Below are positions 23,547-34,265 of a stretch of 64,000 nucleotides of DNA, one piece after another. Source of the DNA: Butyrivibrio sp. Lineage in GTDB: Bacteria > Bacillota > Clostridia > Lachnospirales > Lachnospiraceae. The translations under genes and the position numbers were made by a program. The stretch's first letter is position 1, and every line of letters begins with the position of its first letter. The stretch is from positions 1 to 64,000 of the forward strand of contig SVFY01000013.1 in NCBI GenBank assembly GCA_015056625.1, written 5' to 3'. The notes under the pieces are model-generated. The model had not been told where the DNA came from, searched no databases, and worked only from the letters and a program-made list of their open reading frames with translations.

Positions 23547-24704
23547 TTAATGTCTGTAGAACTTTCTCATGGTTTCCACCTGGCTTTCAAGTGTATCCAA
23601 GAGGTAATCGATTTCTTCCCTGGTAGTTTCCTGTGACATGCTGATCCTGATGGTTGACTCCAAAAGGTCCCTCTCAAGGCCTATTGCCTGAAGTGTGTCT
23701 GAAATATGAGGGTTGTTGGAAGTGCAGGCAGAGCCTGCTGAAACGTAGATCTGCTTGCTGCTTAGCATGTTAAGGATGGTCTCTGCCCTGAGGCCTCTTA
23801 TGGAAACGCTGACAATATGCGGAGCACCATTTTCTGCCTCTGGTCCATTTATCTTTATATCGCTGATCCTGGCATTTAATGAGTCGATCAGATATCTTTT
23901 TAGCTCGTAAAGTCTTGCTGTCTTATTATCAAAATCCTCATAGCACATCTTCGCTGCCAGCGCCATTCCAGCAATGCCAGGAACATTTTCTGTACCTGAT
24001 CTCATGCCCTTTTGCTGTCCGCCGCCGTAACATATGGGATTTATTTTTGTTCCCTTCCTGATATACAAAAATCCCACACCCTTTGGTCCGTGGATCTTGT
24101 GACTGCTGACAGATAAAAGATCGATGTTCATGGACCTTGGCCTTATCACCAGCTTGCCATAGGCCTGTACAGCATCCACATGGAAAAGGATCTTATCATC
24201 TATGGATTTAATAAGCCTGCCAACTTCCTGAACAGGCTCTATAGCGCCAATCTCGTTGTTTACCATCATCATGGATACCAGGATGGTATCCTCTCTTATG
24301 GCATTTTTCAGGTCATCAAGACTTACAACGCCGCTTTCGTCCACTGGAAGGTGTGTGATCTCAAATCCCTCTTTTTTAAGTGCCTCGCAGGTCTCCAGGA
24401 CAGCTGGATGCTCAATGCTGGTGGTAATGATGTGCTTGCCTCTCCAGGCATTTGCCCTTGCCCCTCCAATGATCGCCATGTTGTCAGACTCTGTTCCGCC
24501 TGAGGTAAAGACAATCTCTGCCGGGTCTACTTTTAATGTACCTGCAATTGTCTCTCTAGCTCCAAAAAGTCTATTGGCAGAAAGTGTTCCCATGTGATGA
24601 ACGCTCGATGCATTTCCATATTCTTCTGTCATTATCTTGGCTACAAGCTCAGCGACTTCCTTATAAGCCCTGGTTGTAGCTGAATTATCCAAATACGCTT
24701 CCAT
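23547..24704 (-). CDS. Cysteine desulfurase, ThiI-partner type (NifS/IscS-like)
   Basis: 386 residues from ATG 24704 (GAGG 6 bases upstream; the in-frame ATG at 24716 would overlap rsmE more and lacks a site). Fold-type I PLP enzyme: 'YLDNSATTRAYKEV' start, 'FTSGGTESDNMAI', 'HVDAVQAYGK', PLP lysine in 'SVSSHKIHGPKGVG', and the sulfur-carrying Cys in 'YVSAGSACTSNNPHISDTL'. It passes persulfide sulfur to ThiI, encoded 10 bases downstream, equivalent to Bacillus NifZ-ThiI. No Fe-S scaffold gene adjoins it, so general cluster assembly is a less likely role. Confidence 0.93.
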   Translation of the reverse strand: MEAYLDNSATTRAYKEVAELVAKIMTEEYGNASSVHHMGTLSANRLFGARETIAGTLKVDPAEIVFTSGGTESDNMAIIGGARANAWRGKHIITTSIEHPAVLETCEALKKEGFEITHLPVDESGVVSLDDLKNAIREDTILVSMMMVNNEIGAIEPVQEVGRLIKSIDDKILFHVDAVQAYGKLVIRPRSMNIDLLSVSSHKIHGPKGVGFLYIRKGTKINPICYGGGQQKGMRSGTENVPGIAGMALAAKMCYEDFDNKTARLYELKRYLIDSLNARISDIKINGPEAENGAPHIVSVSIRGLRAETILNMLSSKQIYVSAGSACTSNNPHISDTLQAIGLERDLLESTIRISMSQETTREEIDYLLDTLESQVETMRKFYRH

Positions 24705-24712
24705 AATCTTCC

Positions 24713-25471
24713 TCACCTTTCAAGGTGATACATAAGCCATGAAATGGCTGTAAATCCTGCAGTCTCCGTTCGAAGTATCCTCTTTCCAAGAGTAATTGGC
24801 TTAATGTCATTATTAAGGCACAGCTCAATTTCCTCTTCTGAAAAGCCGCCCTCCGGTCCTATAAATACCGCAACGCTCTTTCCTGGAGCGATCCTCTCTA
24901 TGATACTCTTTGTAACAGAAATATCCTTGGCGTTTTCATAGGGTATGAGTTTAACATCAATAGCTTCTTTTTTGCAATACTCTATTGCCTGCTTCATTGT
25001 AAGTGGCAGCTCAACTTCCGGAATGATACCGCGCTTACTCTGCTTGGCTGCAGCTTCTGAAATAGCCTGCCATCTCTTTTGCTTGCTGACTGCCTTTTTG
25101 TCATCAAGCTTAACGATACACCTCTTGGTAGACATTGGAATTATCCTGAAGGCTCCAAGTTCAACCGCCTTCTGGATTATGAGTTCCATCTTGTCCACCT
25201 TGGGAAGCCCCTGGAAAAGATATATCTTAGAGGGAAGCTCATGTCCGTTTTCCTCGATAAAGCAGAGCTTGCCAATTACGCAATCCTCTGTAAAGGATGC
25301 TATCTCATAAAAGAGCTCTTTTCCGGAATCGTCTGAGAGAATACTGACAGAAAACTGCTCTCCCACCTTCATCCTGAGGACATTGGCTATGTGGTTGTAG
25401 TCGCTGCCTGTTATCTGAACTTCCTTGTAATCAGAAGATAACTGCGAGCTCTCAACAAAAAAGTGATACAT
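24713..25471 (-). CDS. rsmE: 16S rRNA m3U1498 methyltransferase RsmE
   Basis: 252 residues of the SPOUT class: an N-terminal PUA-like part ('DYNHIANVLRMKVGEQFSV'), then 'LFQGLPKVDKMELIIQKAVELGAFRIIPM', 'RWQAISEAAAKQSKR' and the SAM knot 'AVFIGPEGGFSEEEIEL' with 'LGKRILRTETAG'. It methylates N3 of U1498 in the 30S decoding region. The start overlaps the prmA stop by one base (TAATG), so translation is coupled, as in Bacillus yqeT-yqeU. Confidence 0.96.
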   Translation of the reverse strand: MYHFFVESSQLSSDYKEVQITGSDYNHIANVLRMKVGEQFSVSILSDDSGKELFYEIASFTEDCVIGKLCFIEENGHELPSKIYLFQGLPKVDKMELIIQKAVELGAFRIIPMSTKRCIVKLDDKKAVSKQKRWQAISEAAAKQSKRGIIPEVELPLTMKQAIEYCKKEAIDVKLIPYENAKDISVTKSIIERIAPGKSVAVFIGPEGGFSEEEIELCLNNDIKPITLGKRILRTETAGFTAISWLMYHLER

Positions 25472-26508
25472 TAGTTTTTCCTCGAAGTGATTGAAACCCA
25501 GTCGCCCTGGTGGTGGATCTCAAGTATCTCAAGACCTGCATCCAGGTGCGCCTTCTTGACCTCTTCTTCCTTGGTATCAATGATACCTGAAGTTATGTAG
25601 ATACCGCCTGACTTTAAGTTATTAAGTATTACTGGTGTAAGAGGAACAAGGACATTAGCAAGGATATTGGCTACAACAACATCATACTTGTCATATCCAA
25701 CCTTGTCCTGAACCTGTTTATCATCAATGATATTTCCGATCATCATCTCAAATTTATCCTCTGAGATGCCGTTGTTTTCCATGTTTTCTTTTACTGCTGG
25801 AACTGCGCACTTATCAAGGTCTGTTCCTACCGCATGCTTTGCTCCAAACATAAGCGCCAGTATCGATAAGACTCCGCTTCCTGTTCCAACGTCCAAAAGC
25901 TCAGTATCCTTGGTAACATATTTTTTAAGCATTCTGATGCAGAGCTGTGTTGTCTCATGCATACCTGTTCCGAATGCTGTTCCAGGATCTATGTGAAGGA
26001 CCATGTTTGCCTTTTCCTGATCCTCATCCGACTCTTTCTCCCAGGAAGGAATAACCAGGATATCGTCGATAAAGAACTTGTGGAAGTACTGCTTCCAGTT
26101 GTTGATCCAGTCTATATCCTCTGTAACATCTACAGAAATAGTACCATCTCCTATATCAGAAAAACTCTTAAGTTCTAAAAGCTTCTCCCTGATGGCTTCC
26201 TGCATCTGCTCGGGAGTTCTCTTTTCTGTAACATACTCGCCATTATCATCAGGAAGAGAAACTGTGAGCATATTGTCATCATCTATCTCTAAAAAGAAAC
26301 TAAGATAAGCTACGCCCTTTTCTATCACAGGGCCATTGTCATCAGGCTCAAGTTCCGGAGCATCAATAAACATCTGCTCTTTATCTGCAGCTGACAGAGG
26401 TACATTGTCCTCGATCTGAGCTCCAAAAAGGCCGATATCCTCAAGGTAGCTTACTATGATATCTTCTGACTCCTCATTGGTTCTTATCCTAAATCTCATC
26501 CACTTCAT
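25471..26508 (-). CDS. prmA: Ribosomal protein L11 methyltransferase PrmA
   Basis: 345 residues. 'MKWMRFRIRTNEESEDIIVSYLEDIGL' begins the substrate-recognition domain; the methyltransferase part has 'LHIDPGTAFGTGMHETTQLCIRML', 'LLDVGTGSGVLSILALMFGA', 'YDVVVANILANVLVPL'. The N-terminal domain carries about 30 extra acidic residues around 45-110 compared with E. coli PrmA. It trimethylates L11. The gene follows dnaJ by about 80 bases with a hairpin between, so it may be read through from the heat-shock promoter or start afresh. AAGGAG lies 6 bases before the ATG. Confidence 0.95.
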   Translation of the reverse strand: MKWMRFRIRTNEESEDIIVSYLEDIGLFGAQIEDNVPLSAADKEQMFIDAPELEPDDNGPVIEKGVAYLSFFLEIDDDNMLTVSLPDDNGEYVTEKRTPEQMQEAIREKLLELKSFSDIGDGTISVDVTEDIDWINNWKQYFHKFFIDDILVIPSWEKESDEDQEKANMVLHIDPGTAFGTGMHETTQLCIRMLKKYVTKDTELLDVGTGSGVLSILALMFGAKHAVGTDLDKCAVPAVKENMENNGISEDKFEMMIGNIIDDKQVQDKVGYDKYDVVVANILANVLVPLTPVILNNLKSGGIYITSGIIDTKEEEVKKAHLDAGLEILEIHHQGDWVSITSRKN

Positions 26509-26531
26509 AATGTGCTCCTTTATAAGCGCAA

Positions 26532-26572
26532 AAAGAAAACTTCCGTAGTTATTATAACCTAACTACGGAAGT
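26532..26572 (-). terminator. Terminator/attenuator after dnaJ
   Basis: A perfect 13-bp stem (26539-26551 with 26560-26572, ACTTCCGTAGTTA, 8-base loop) is followed on the minus strand by TTTTCTTTTTG. It probably limits heat-shock transcripts before prmA. Confidence 0.78.
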
Positions 26573-26585
26573 ATATCATATATCG

Positions 26586-27764
26586 TTAAGTTTCCCAAAA
26601 CTTTTTCTTCTTTTTTCCACCACCGCCTGATGGATCCTTATCATCTGAACCCATTAGCCTGTCAGCTGCTGTAAGGGAATCTCCTGTCTTCTCATCGAAT
26701 TTCTTGAGAAGCTCCTTGGCCTCTTTAGAGAGCTTTTCCGGAACCTGAACTACGAGGGTTACGTAGTGATCACCTCTCTGCTCCTTGTCCCTAAGTGATG
26801 GAACACCCTTGCCACGAAGTCTTACTCTGGTATCTGTCTGGGTACCAGCCTTAACATCGTAAGCAACCTTGCCATCAACTGTATCTATAAGAACTGTTCC
26901 TCCAAGAGCTGCTACTGCAAAGGATACTGGAACCATTGAGTAGATGTTATAGCCCTCTCTCTGGAAGATAGGATGATCTGAAACAACAACCTCTACAAGG
27001 AGGTCTCCTCTTGGTCCGCCGTTTACACCAGGCTCACCCTTTTCTCTGATCCTTACGCTCTGGCCATTATCTATACCTGCAGGAATAGTAACTTTTATCT
27101 TCTTTCTGCTGGCGATATATCCTGTTCCGTGACATTCACTGCACTTATCCTTGATAACCTTACCAGTACCTCCGCAGTCTGGACAGGTCTGAACATTTCT
27201 TACTGTTCCAAAGAAGGACTGCTGTGTATAGACGATCTGTCCCTTACCACCACATTTACTACAGGTCTGTGGTGATGTTCCAGGCTTGGCACCTGTTCCG
27301 TGACAGGTTGGGCATGGATCCTTGATTGTAAGATCCAGCTCTTTTTCACAGCCAAATACAGCCTCAAGGAAGGTTATGCGAACGCTGGCACGAAGATTGG
27401 CTCCCTTTGAAGGGCCGTTCCTTGTGGCACCACGTGATCTGCCGCCTCCAAAGAAATCTCCAAAAATATCTCCAAAGATATCTCCAAAGTCTGCTCCGTT
27501 GAAATCAAAGCCTCCGAATCCACCGGCTCCGCCTTCAAATGCTGCATGTCCAAACTGGTCGTACTGACGCTTCTTTTCTGGGTCACTTAAAACCGCATAA
27601 GCCTCAGATGCTTCCTTGAACTTCTCAGCTGCTGAATCATCACCGGGGTTCATATCAGGATGATACTTCTTAGCAAGGACTCTGTATGCTTTTTTAATCT
27701 CTTCGTCCGAAGCATTCTTGCCAACACCAAGGACTTCATAATAATCGCGTTTCTGCTCTGCCAT
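26586..27764 (-). CDS. dnaJ: Chaperone protein DnaJ
   Basis: 392 residues: J domain (about 5-70) with the HPD motif in '[10 protein letters not shown]'; a Gly/Phe-rich linker ('[26 protein letters not shown]', acidic and repetitive, about 85-115); four CxxCxGxG zinc modules ('CPTCHGTGA', 'CSKCGGKG', 'CPDCGGTG', 'CSECHGTG', about 150-220); and two beta-sandwich substrate domains. The C-terminus ends in a basic run after 'DKDPSGGGG'. It stimulates DnaK ATPase and delivers substrates. Confidence 0.97.
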   Translation of the reverse strand: MAEQKRDYYEVLGVGKNASDEEIKKAYRVLAKKYHPDMNPGDDSAAEKFKEASEAYAVLSDPEKKRQYDQFGHAAFEGGAGGFGGFDFNGADFGDIFGDIFGDFFGGGRSRGATRNGPSKGANLRASVRITFLEAVFGCEKELDLTIKDPCPTCHGTGAKPGTSPQTCSKCGGKGQIVYTQQSFFGTVRNVQTCPDCGGTGKVIKDKCSECHGTGYIASRKKIKVTIPAGIDNGQSVRIREKGEPGVNGGPRGDLLVEVVVSDHPIFQREGYNIYSMVPVSFAVAALGGTVLIDTVDGKVAYDVKAGTQTDTRVRLRGKGVPSLRDKEQRGDHYVTLVVQVPEKLSKEAKELLKKFDEKTGDSLTAADRLMGSDDKDPSGGGGKKKKKFWET

Positions 27765-27791
27765 ATATATTCCTCATATCTGTTTGGTCTT

Positions 27792-27838
27792 CATGGTTTT
27801 AGGCTGCAATGTGCAAGCACAGCAGCCTATAACTATGA
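27792..27838 (-). other. Long intercistronic hairpin between dnaK and dnaJ
   Basis: TAGGCTGC (27800-27807) pairs with 27822-27829; an inner TGTGC/GCACA stem (27810-27814 with 27817-27821) continues it and CATGGTT/AACTATG extends it outward. No T tract follows in the minus direction, so it is not a normal terminator. It may be a processing or stability site setting DnaK above DnaJ. Confidence 0.6.
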
Positions 27839-27851
27839 ATCCCTATATCAC

Positions 27852-29792
<1,941 letters not shown>

Positions 29793-29804
29793 TTATCATC
29801 GTCC

Positions 29805-30503
29805 TTACGGCGTAACACCTACCATGCTGTGTCTTAGCACGGTATCGTGGAACATATATCCCTTTTGAAGTTCCTGTGCAACTATTCCTGATCCATACTC
29901 TTCACTCTCTACCTGCATTACTGCGTTGTGGAAGTTAGGATCAAATTCTTTTCCCACAGCTTCAATCGGGGTTACTCCAAGATTCTCAAGCTCTGTAACA
30001 AGCTGCTTGTAAATCTTGTTCATGCCGTCTGCAAAAGCTCCGTCCTTTTCAGATTCAGGAACTGCTGCAAGACCTCTTTCAAAGTTATCTACTATTGGAA
30101 GGAGCTTCTCAAGGATATTGCTCTGTCCAAGTTCAAACTGCTGTGCCTTCTCTTTATCTGTTCTCTTTCTGAAGTTCTCGAATTCTGCCATCTGGCGCAG
30201 AACCTTGTCATTCAGCTCATCTACCTTTTCCTGAAGAGGGTTCTTTTTTTCTTTCTTGTTAAAGAGCCCCTTCTTTTTATCTTCCTCTTTGGAATCTCCG
30301 GATTCCTTTTCTGAAGAAGCATCTTCTGTTGCAGCTTCCTGCTCACCTTCCTCTTTGGAAGTATCTACTGCTTCTTCCTTTTCCTTATCCTTATCCTTAG
30401 CTTCCTGCTCAAGCTCCTCCATGATGTTCTCAAGAACTTCTTCTTTGTCCTTGTCCATGGCCTTTTCGCCCTTTGCAGAAGCGTTCTTTTTTGCTTCGCT
30501 CAA
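29805..30503 (-). CDS. grpE: Nucleotide exchange factor GrpE
   Basis: 232 residues. The first 80 or so are unusually long, acidic and lysine-rich ('DKDKEEVLENIMEELEQEAKDKDKE'-like), followed by the coiled-coil dimer helix ('LQEKVDELNDKVLRQMAEFENFRKRTDKEK') and the compact beta domain 'GVTPIEAVGKEFDPNFHNAVM'. The start is TTG at 30503: AAGGAGG lies 8 bases upstream and no ATG is suitably placed. GrpE releases ADP from DnaK. It follows hrcA by 21 bases in the CIRCE-controlled transcript. Confidence 0.96.
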   Translation of the reverse strand: MSEAKKNASAKGEKAMDKDKEEVLENIMEELEQEAKDKDKEKEEAVDTSKEEGEQEAATEDASSEKESGDSKEEDKKKGLFNKKEKKNPLQEKVDELNDKVLRQMAEFENFRKRTDKEKAQQFELGQSNILEKLLPIVDNFERGLAAVPESEKDGAFADGMNKIYKQLVTELENLGVTPIEAVGKEFDPNFHNAVMQVESEEYGSGIVAQELQKGYMFHDTVLRHSMVGVTP

Positions 30504-30524
30504 ATCAAATGCCTCCTTAAATTG

Positions 30525-31556
30525 CTATTCCTTTTTATACAGATCATCAAGCGCATGTCGCATATTTTTCAAAGTTGAGATAACTTTGTCATAATCCATT
30601 CGCTTAGGTCCAATGATTCCAACGGTACCCTTCATGCCATCGCCCAGTTCATAGGTTGCAGTTACAACGCTGCAGTCCTTCATGGCCTGTACAGGAGTCT
30701 CATTACCGATGTAAACCTGTATGCCTGTCTCTCCGTTCTCAGCAGAAAGAGTATTCTCTACAATACTGGACAGATCGCTTGTATCCTCAAAGGTGCTAAG
30801 AAGCTCACTTGCCTTGGCATTATCAGTAAGCTCAGGATACTTAAAGAAGTTGGTGGTTCCGCTTGTATATATCTGAAGATCTTCATCAGCTGTAATTGAT
30901 TCTGCAGCTGCATCGATCACGTTACCTATGATCTCACTGTGGATACCTGCCTCCTGCTTAACCGAAGCTATAAGGCCAAGATTGATATCCTCAACTGCCA
31001 GTCCGTCAAGCCTTGTATTAAGCAATATGTTTAGCTTGAGCATCGTGGCATCATCCAAAACCTCTTCTACAGTAATGATCTTGTTCTTGATAACATTGCC
31101 TTCAATGACGATAGTTGCAAGGAGATGTTCATCATCTACCTTGGAAATCTGGATGAACTTAAGCTTGTTCTTGCGGATCTGCGGAGCAGAGATCATTGTG
31201 GCGTAATTGGTATCAACCGCCAGGGTCTTGGCCACCTGCTTAAGGAGATTCTCAAGCTTCTCTTCCTTATCAAGAAGCATCTCCTTCATGTTCTCAACTT
31301 CCTTCTCCTTGTCCCTAAGCATCTCATCTACATATACTCTGTAGCCTTGATCTGAAGGGATACGACCAGCTGAAGTGTGGGGTTGCAAAATAAGTCCCAT
31401 CTCCTCAAGGTCTGCCATCTCATTTCTGATGGTGGCTGAGCTTAGGTTAAGATCCGTATACTTGGAAATGGTTCTACTGCCTACAGGCTCACCTGTCTCC
31501 AAATAATTCTTAACTATTGCATGAAGTATTATCCTTTTTCTCTCGTCAAGTTCCAA
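30525..31556 (-). CDS. hrcA: Heat-inducible transcription repressor HrcA
   Basis: 343 residues: an N-terminal winged helix ('ILHAIVKNYLETGEPVGSRTISKY', 'LSSATIRNEMADLEEMGLI', 'PHTSAGRIPSDQGYRVYVD'), a central dimer domain and a C-terminal GAF-like domain ending 'GTVGIIGPKRMDYDKVISTLKNM'. It starts with TTG at 31556, with AGAGGTG 4 bases upstream. HrcA binds the CIRCE operator, and one lies 54 bases upstream of this start, so the operon hrcA-grpE-dnaK-dnaJ is self-repressed and titrated by misfolded protein through GroEL. Confidence 0.97.
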   Translation of the reverse strand: MELDERKRIILHAIVKNYLETGEPVGSRTISKYTDLNLSSATIRNEMADLEEMGLILQPHTSAGRIPSDQGYRVYVDEMLRDKEKEVENMKEMLLDKEEKLENLLKQVAKTLAVDTNYATMISAPQIRKNKLKFIQISKVDDEHLLATIVIEGNVIKNKIITVEEVLDDATMLKLNILLNTRLDGLAVEDINLGLIASVKQEAGIHSEIIGNVIDAAAESITADEDLQIYTSGTTNFFKYPELTDNAKASELLSTFEDTSDLSSIVENTLSAENGETGIQVYIGNETPVQAMKDCSVVTATYELGDGMKGTVGIIGPKRMDYDKVISTLKNMRHALDDLYKKE

Positions 31557-31609
31557 ACTGCACCTCTTCCTCTGTTAACCGGTTTTCATTGGAATGGTTC
31601 TTTGGGATA

Positions 31610-31636
31610 TTAGCACTCACCTCTTTCGAGTGCTAA
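31610..31636. promoter_or_regulatory. CIRCE operator (HrcA binding site)
   Basis: TTAGCACTC, nine bases, GAGTGCTAA: an exact match to the CIRCE consensus. It lies between the promoter and the TTG start of hrcA, so it also folds in the 5' untranslated RNA. Confidence 0.97.
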
Positions 31637-31651
31637 CATCTTCTGTATCAT

Positions 31652-31680
31652 AAAATATCACTAGCAGACCACAATGTCAA
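31652..31680 (-). promoter_or_regulatory. Sigma-A promoter of the hrcA operon
   Basis: On the minus strand TTGACA (31680-31675), 17 bases, TATTTT (31657-31652). The CIRCE palindrome begins 16 bases downstream of the -10, at or just after the expected transcription start. Confidence 0.75.
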
Positions 31681-31700
31681 CATCTGCTTTCTAAAATAAG

Positions 31701-31732
31701 CATAAAAAAAGCAGGCGACTAAGCGCCTGCTT
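31701..31732 (-). terminator. Terminator of the DUF6465 gene
   Basis: Stem AAGCAGGCG (31709-31717) with CGCCTGCTT (31724-31732), 6-base loop, then a run of T residues on the minus strand (complement of 31704-31710). Confidence 0.9.
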
Positions 31733-31744
31733 AATATTTTAATA

Positions 31745-32287
31745 TCAAAGGCCAATTCTGCCCTGTACCTTGTCGTTAACAACATAGTATGCAGCATTCT
31801 CTTCTGGCTTAACGTATACGCTGAGCTTCTTGATCTCATCAACGTTTCCGCCCATCTCATACTGATAATTGTTCTTAGCGTTAGTAACGATTGTATCGTA
31901 TGTAACATTAAGATCGCCAAACTGAAGAACAACGTTGGTCTTAACTGCTGCTGTAGCCTTTGTAGCTGTAGCCTTCTTAGCTGCTGGCTTCTTAGCTGCT
32001 GTAGCCTTCTTAGCTGTTGTCTTCTTAGCTGGAGCTGCCTTCTTAGCTGTCTCCTTCTTAGGCTCTGCCTTCTTAGCTGGAGCTGCTTTCTTAGCTGGAG
32101 CTGCTTTCTTAGCAGGTGCTGCCTTCTTGGCTGCTGGCTTCTTAGCTGGAGCTGCCTTCTTAGCCTCTGCCTTAACTTCTTCCTTAGCTGGTGTCTTGAC
32201 TTCAGGTGTCTTAACTTCTGCAGCTACGGGTGTCTTGATTGTTGCAACGGGCTTTACAGCTGCCTCTGTCTTTTTGATTTCTGCCAT
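31745..32287 (-). CDS. Lys/Ala-rich DUF6465-family protein (histone H1-like tail)
   Basis: 180 residues in two parts. Residues about 15-115 are low-complexity, built of repeats of the type A-P-A-K-K-A and A-T-A-K-K, strongly basic and resembling the tails of histone H1 and of bacterial H1-like proteins. Residues about 117-180 form a compact domain ('VVLQFGDLNVTYDTIVTNAKNNYQ', 'IKKLSVYVKPEENAAYYVVND', 'GRIGL') matching DUF6465, found in Lachnospiraceae. Such tails usually bind nucleic acid or polyphosphate, but no function is established here. It has its own promoter (TTGACA/TAAACT) and terminator, suggesting strong independent expression. The repeats are prone to copy-number change. Confidence 0.82.
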   Translation of the reverse strand: MAEIKKTEAAVKPVATIKTPVAAEVKTPEVKTPAKEEVKAEAKKAAPAKKPAAKKAAPAKKAAPAKKAAPAKKAEPKKETAKKAAPAKKTTAKKATAAKKPAAKKATATKATAAVKTNVVLQFGDLNVTYDTIVTNAKNNYQYEMGGNVDEIKKLSVYVKPEENAAYYVVNDKVQGRIGL

Positions 32288-32360
32288 AATTGTTTTTTCC
32301 TCCTCAAAATCATAAACGATTTTTGTAGCTCGTTAAAACAGTAAAGTGATTACGAAATAG

Positions 32361-32389
32361 AGTTTACACTCATAAATTACCCTTGTCAA
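32361..32389 (-). promoter_or_regulatory. Promoter of the DUF6465 gene
   Basis: Minus strand TTGACA (32389-32384), 17 bases, TAAACT (32366-32361), leaving a 5' leader of about 65 bases before the ATG. Confidence 0.65.
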
Positions 32390-32414
32390 CGCATCTTTGA
32401 TAAAATCATTTCTT

Positions 32415-33062
32415 TCAATCGCCAATCCATGCGGTGTATAGAGACACCAGTGTTACGGAAAACAGTAAACCTGCCACAATATCGGTAAGCCAGTGGACTC
32501 CTGCAAAAAGTCTTGCGCATACTCCGATGGCCATAATGGCAATAAAGGCTATTTTAAGGACTCTCACGGTCATCTCATTTTTAAAGAGCCTCTTGGCAGC
32601 CACGATACCGCTTCCCAAAACTGTGCAGATAACCAGCGTATGAGTTGAAGGGAAGGATGTTTCAAGTTCAGTTTCTCCGGGCTGTAAGATTGGTCTGTAG
32701 TTTATTGGGATCTTGTCAAAAGCAACATACAAAACCGCAACTACAACATATAATATTCCAAGTCCTATGATGACCTTATCAACCTTTGAAAGGCTCTTTC
32801 CCCTGATCAGCTGCATCACACCAATAAAAGCAAATGCTGCAACCACCAGGAAGGACAGATACATTGCAATATCCGAAAGTGTATCCATCACCGGATTATA
32901 TCCAAAGCTTCCTGCAAAAAGCCCGTTTATTGATGAAAATCCAACTGTCGTGCCATCGTAGCCAATTGGCTTTCTGTCCACCACAAAGGTAAGAACTGAA
33001 AAAAGAATCGTTACAACAAGCATTACTAATGGCCTTTTGAAATCTCTTTTTGTGCTGTTCAT
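32415..33062 (-). CDS. PAP2-family membrane phosphatase
   Basis: 215 residues, about six membrane segments. The three PAP2 motifs are present: 'KIPINYRP' (K-x6-R-P), 'SFPSTHTL' (P-S-T-H in place of the common P-S-G-H) and 'ARLFAGVHWLTDIVAG' (R-x5-H-x3-D; the first Ser of the S-R consensus is Ala). Relatives dephosphorylate undecaprenyl-pyrophosphate or phosphatidate/phosphatidylglycerophosphate. The start overlaps the aminotransferase stop by 4 bases, so it is translationally coupled to it, with no clear metabolic reason. Confidence 0.85.
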   Translation of the reverse strand: MNSTKRDFKRPLVMLVVTILFSVLTFVVDRKPIGYDGTTVGFSSINGLFAGSFGYNPVMDTLSDIAMYLSFLVVAAFAFIGVMQLIRGKSLSKVDKVIIGLGILYVVVAVLYVAFDKIPINYRPILQPGETELETSFPSTHTLVICTVLGSGIVAAKRLFKNEMTVRVLKIAFIAIMAIGVCARLFAGVHWLTDIVAGLLFSVTLVSLYTAWIGD

Positions 33063-34249
33063 TTGCCATATACCTCTTTTACAAATTTCCTAAGCTGTAC
33101 CATAGCTCTTTCAACCTTTTCTGTATCTATGCAGTAAGCAACTCTGAAGAACCCTGGAGCTCCAAATCCATCTGCTGGGACAAAGATAAGATCGTAGTCC
33201 TTAGCTTTTTTGCAAAACTCTATAGAACTCTCCTCAAGAGCCTTTGGCATGATGTAGAAGGTTCCGCCAGGTTTTACAACAGTAAATCCAAGCTCTATAA
33301 GAGTGTTATAGATGATGTTCATGTTTGTTTCATACACAGAAAGATCTGCTGTAAGGCCACAAACCTTGGCAACTGCCTGCTGAATGATGGATGGAGGGCA
33401 GTTGTGTCCTGTGCCTCTTGATATCTGTCCGCACATAGGAACGATCACATCGCTTCCTTCGCAGGCTGGATTAACTGCCACATAACCAATTCTCTCTCCA
33501 GGAAGTGAAAGGGACTTTGAGAAAGAGTAGCAGCTAAGAGTATTGTCATAGAACTTTGAAACGTAAGGAGCATCTGCCCCAGCAAAAACGATCTCCCTGT
33601 AGGGCTCATCGGAGAGAAGGAAGATAGTATGTCCATACTCAGCAGACTTCTCTTTTAATATAGAAGACAGCCTCTTTAATGTCTCAGTAGAGTAAGCTGC
33701 TCCGGATGGATTGTTAGGTGTATTAACAAGTACTGCTGCGGTGTTCTCATTGATGAGCTCAAGGAACGCATCAAAGTTGATCTGGAAAGACTCTGTGTCC
33801 GCAGGAACTACTGTAAGCTTGCATCCGGCACCGGTGATATATGGGTTGTACTCCGGAAAGTATGGAGCAAAAGTGATCACTTCATCCCCAGGCTTTGTCA
33901 CAGCTCTCACAGCATGAGAAATAGCGCCTGCAGCTCCTGTTGTTGGGAAGATGTGCTCAGGTCCGTAGTTCATTCCAAAGCGCTTGTTGAGGCTCTTTGC
34001 GATCTCTTCTTTATATAGAGGATTTCCAAGGCTTGGTGTGTAGCCGTGAAGAGTCATGGTGTCCTCTTCCTGAAGGAGTCTTATCATCTCATCAGTAAAC
34101 TCCTTTGGCACCTCAACACTTGGATTTCCAAGGCTGAAATCAAACACGTTCTCGTATCCGATCTCTTTGCCCCTTGCAGTTGCATACTCTGAAAGCTCAC
34201 GGATAACCGACTTTGCTCCCAGCATGTTCTTGTACGTTTCGTTAATCAT
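33059..34249 (-). CDS. PLP-dependent aminotransferase (AspB/class I-II type)
   Basis: 396 residues, fold type I. 'FDFSLGNPSVEVPKEF' opens, then 'TTGAAGAISHAVRAVTKPGDEVI', 'VLVNTPNNPSGAAYS', 'FLLSDEPYREIVF', PLP lysine in 'CYSFSKSLSLPGERIGYVAV' and C-terminal 'GAPGFFRVAYC' with the substrate carboxylate Arg. The amino-acid specificity is not readable; aspartate or branched/aromatic amino acids are plausible. AAGGAGG precedes the ATG. It is read after mfd and ahead of the PAP2 gene. Confidence 0.9.
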   Translation of the reverse strand: MINETYKNMLGAKSVIRELSEYATARGKEIGYENVFDFSLGNPSVEVPKEFTDEMIRLLQEEDTMTLHGYTPSLGNPLYKEEIAKSLNKRFGMNYGPEHIFPTTGAAGAISHAVRAVTKPGDEVITFAPYFPEYNPYITGAGCKLTVVPADTESFQINFDAFLELINENTAAVLVNTPNNPSGAAYSTETLKRLSSILKEKSAEYGHTIFLLSDEPYREIVFAGADAPYVSKFYDNTLSCYSFSKSLSLPGERIGYVAVNPACEGSDVIVPMCGQISRGTGHNCPPSIIQQAVAKVCGLTADLSVYETNMNIIYNTLIELGFTVVKPGGTFYIMPKALEESSIEFCKKAKDYDLIFVPADGFGAPGFFRVAYCIDTEKVERAMVQLRKFVKEVYGK

Positions 34250-34265
34250 GTGCTCCTCCTTAATA

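Noticed and set aside
31965..32200. CRISPR-like repetition
   Set aside because: The repeats are short in-frame codon repeats of an Ala/Lys-rich protein, with no spacers. No CRISPR array was seen in the window.
31935..32315. A long plus-strand reading frame opposite the DUF6465 gene
   Set aside because: It mirrors the Ala/Lys codon repeats on the other strand, has no ribosome site and encodes only low-complexity sequence.
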